From: Leptolyngbya sp. SIO4C5
GTDB taxonomy: Bacteria > Cyanobacteriota > Cyanobacteriia > Phormidesmidales > Phormidesmidaceae
Reading direction: 5' to 3'
DNA length: 6,578 nt
Assembly: GCA_010671965.1 (NCBI GenBank)
Contig: JAAHIC010000260.1
Location: forward strand, 1-6,578
Shown: piece after piece, positions 5,933 through 6,578 of the stretch
How positions within the stretch are numbered: position 1 is the first letter of the stretch
How the letters are laid out: every line of letters begins with the position of its first letter
Notes under the pieces: generated by a model
What the model was told of the DNA's origin: nothing
What the model saw: the letters and a program-made list of their open reading frames with translations, nothing else
Databases searched by the model: none
Made by a program: the position numbers and the translations under genes

Positions 5933-6578
5933 TTGAACACAGATACCCTAGTTGAACTTGATTTCCTGCGGCTCTTATGGGCTTTAGGGCTAATGGCAGC
6001 GGCGATCACCTTGGCCAGCTGGCAGCGCTTAGGACTCACCTGGAACCTGGTGATGGCAACAGGGCGTACGGTGCTGCAGCTTGGCGCGGTGGGCTATGTG
6101 CTGGCGGTAGTCTTTAACTGGCGCAATCCGTTAGCAATCCTGCTGGTGTTGTTAGTCATGCTGACAACAGCCTCGCTGGTCGCCCGCAACCGTATTAGTA
6201 AAAAGCTGTCGCGGCTGCTGCCGCTGGTTTGGGGCTGCTTGCTCACCAGCACGCTGCTGACGCTGAGCTACACCAGCCTAGCGGTTATTCGCCCGGAAAC
6301 CTGGTACGAGCCGCGCTACCTAATTCCGCTGGCCGGTATTGTGCTAGGGAACGCCATGAACGCCGCCGCGATCGCAGGCGATCGCCTCGTCAGCACCCTA
6401 AAACAGCGCCGCCGCGATATTGAAACTCATCTCAGCTTGGGGGCTACGCCAGCTCAGGCGATCGCCCAGTATCGCCAAGAAGCAATCAAGGCTGGACTCA
6501 TACCCACCATTAACTCAATGATGGTAGTGGGTATCGTCAAGCTGCCTGGCATCATTACTGGTCAGCTCCTTAGCGGCG
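5933..6578 (+). CDS. FetB/UPF0014-family ABC transporter permease (cut by right edge)
   Basis: This is an inner-membrane permease of the FetB (YbbM, UPF0014) family. In E. coli FetB works with the ATPase FetA in iron export; the substrate here is not shown. From TTG 5933 there are 215 complete codons to the window end; the family is about 250-270 aa, so some 40-50 residues are missing. Hydrophobic helices lie near 13-30, 47-62, 66-83, 96-117 and 129-148. Family signatures are RTVLQLGAVG (45-54), IPLAGIVLGNAMNAA (131-145), SLGATPAQA (168-176, the likely ATPase-coupling loop), and IPTINSMMVVGIVKLPGIIT (190-209) continuing as GQLLSG. The frame is open only from 5921 (TAA at 5918-5920). TTG at 5933 is the only usual start codon upstream of the first helix; the first in-frame ATG (5993) would cut it in half. 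No clear ribosome site precedes it, and no FetA ATPase is in view. The plus strand and placement after the prs terminator suggest its own promoter, which I could not identify. Confidence 0.88.
   Translation, partial: MNTDTLVELDFLRLLWALGLMAAAITLASWQRLGLTWNLVMATGRTVLQLGAVGYVLAVVFNWRNPLAILLVLLVMLTTASLVARNRISKKLSRLLPLVWGCLLTSTLLTLSYTSLAVIRPETWYEPRYLIPLAGIVLGNAMNAAAIAGDRLVSTLKQRRRDIETHLSLGATPAQAIAQYRQEAIKAGLIPTINSMMVVGIVKLPGIITGQLLSG
6368..6465. repeat. Three HIP1 octamers in the permease gene, two nearly abutting
   Basis: Perfect GCGATCGC copies lie at 6368-6375, 6378-6385 and 6458-6465. The first two are 10 bp apart, one helical turn, and are read in different codon phases: the first as Ala-Ile-Ala (146-148), the second as part of Gly-Asp-Arg (149-151). 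Confidence 0.9.

Noticed and set aside
5993..5995. ATG as the permease start
   Set aside because: Starting here would remove the first half of the first membrane helix; TTG 5933 keeps the helix whole.
6229..6423. Plus-strand 64-codon frame at the right end
   Set aside because: It lies out of frame within the FetB-type permease, whose motifs run continuously through this stretch.

Overview
The window is a piece of a cyanobacterial chromosome. Three things point there. First, there is a cytochrome b6f gene pair: a Rieske protein with CTHLGC and CPCH motifs, and cytochrome f with a mature YPFWAQQ start and a CANCH haem site. Second, there is a DUF3067 protein, a small family largely confined to oxygenic phototrophs. 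Third, I count 11 perfect copies of the octamer GCGATCGC (HIP1), where about 0.1 would be expected by chance. The base composition looks moderately GC-rich by eye, which would fit a Leptolyngbya- or Nodosilinea-like lineage, but the genus is a guess.

Layout. Positions 1-1192 (minus strand) hold the petC-petA operon, with petC upstream and petA running off the left edge. Positions 1193-1692 are a 500-bp divergent intergenic region with candidate promoters facing both ways, a long bulged hairpin, and a pair of outward-pointing 15/16-nt repeats. From 1693 everything is on the plus strand: a 105-aa DUF3067 protein; after 27 bp, an 838-aa membrane glycosyltransferase (GT39/GT-C type) with a beta-rich linker and a C-terminal TPR-like tail; a 293-bp AT-rich gap with hairpins, candidate promoters and an NtcA-like palindrome; prs (ribose-phosphate pyrophosphokinase, GTG start); a good intrinsic terminator; and a FetB/UPF0014-type permease cut off by the right edge.

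How the genes relate. petC and petA encode two of the large subunits of one thylakoid electron-transfer complex. The divergent DUF3067 gene has no proven function here, but its position and phototroph-restricted distribution make a role around b6f or thylakoid biogenesis a reasonable guess. The glycosyltransferase follows DUF3067 closely enough to share its transcript, though a functional link is not evident. prs (PRPP supply for nucleotides, His and Trp) looks like a separate transcription unit, and the terminator isolates it from the permease. I see no tRNA, rRNA, CRISPR array, transposase or phage gene. No complete new system is evident; the most unusual material is the petC/DUF3067 intergenic region and the glycosyltransferase-TPR fusion.
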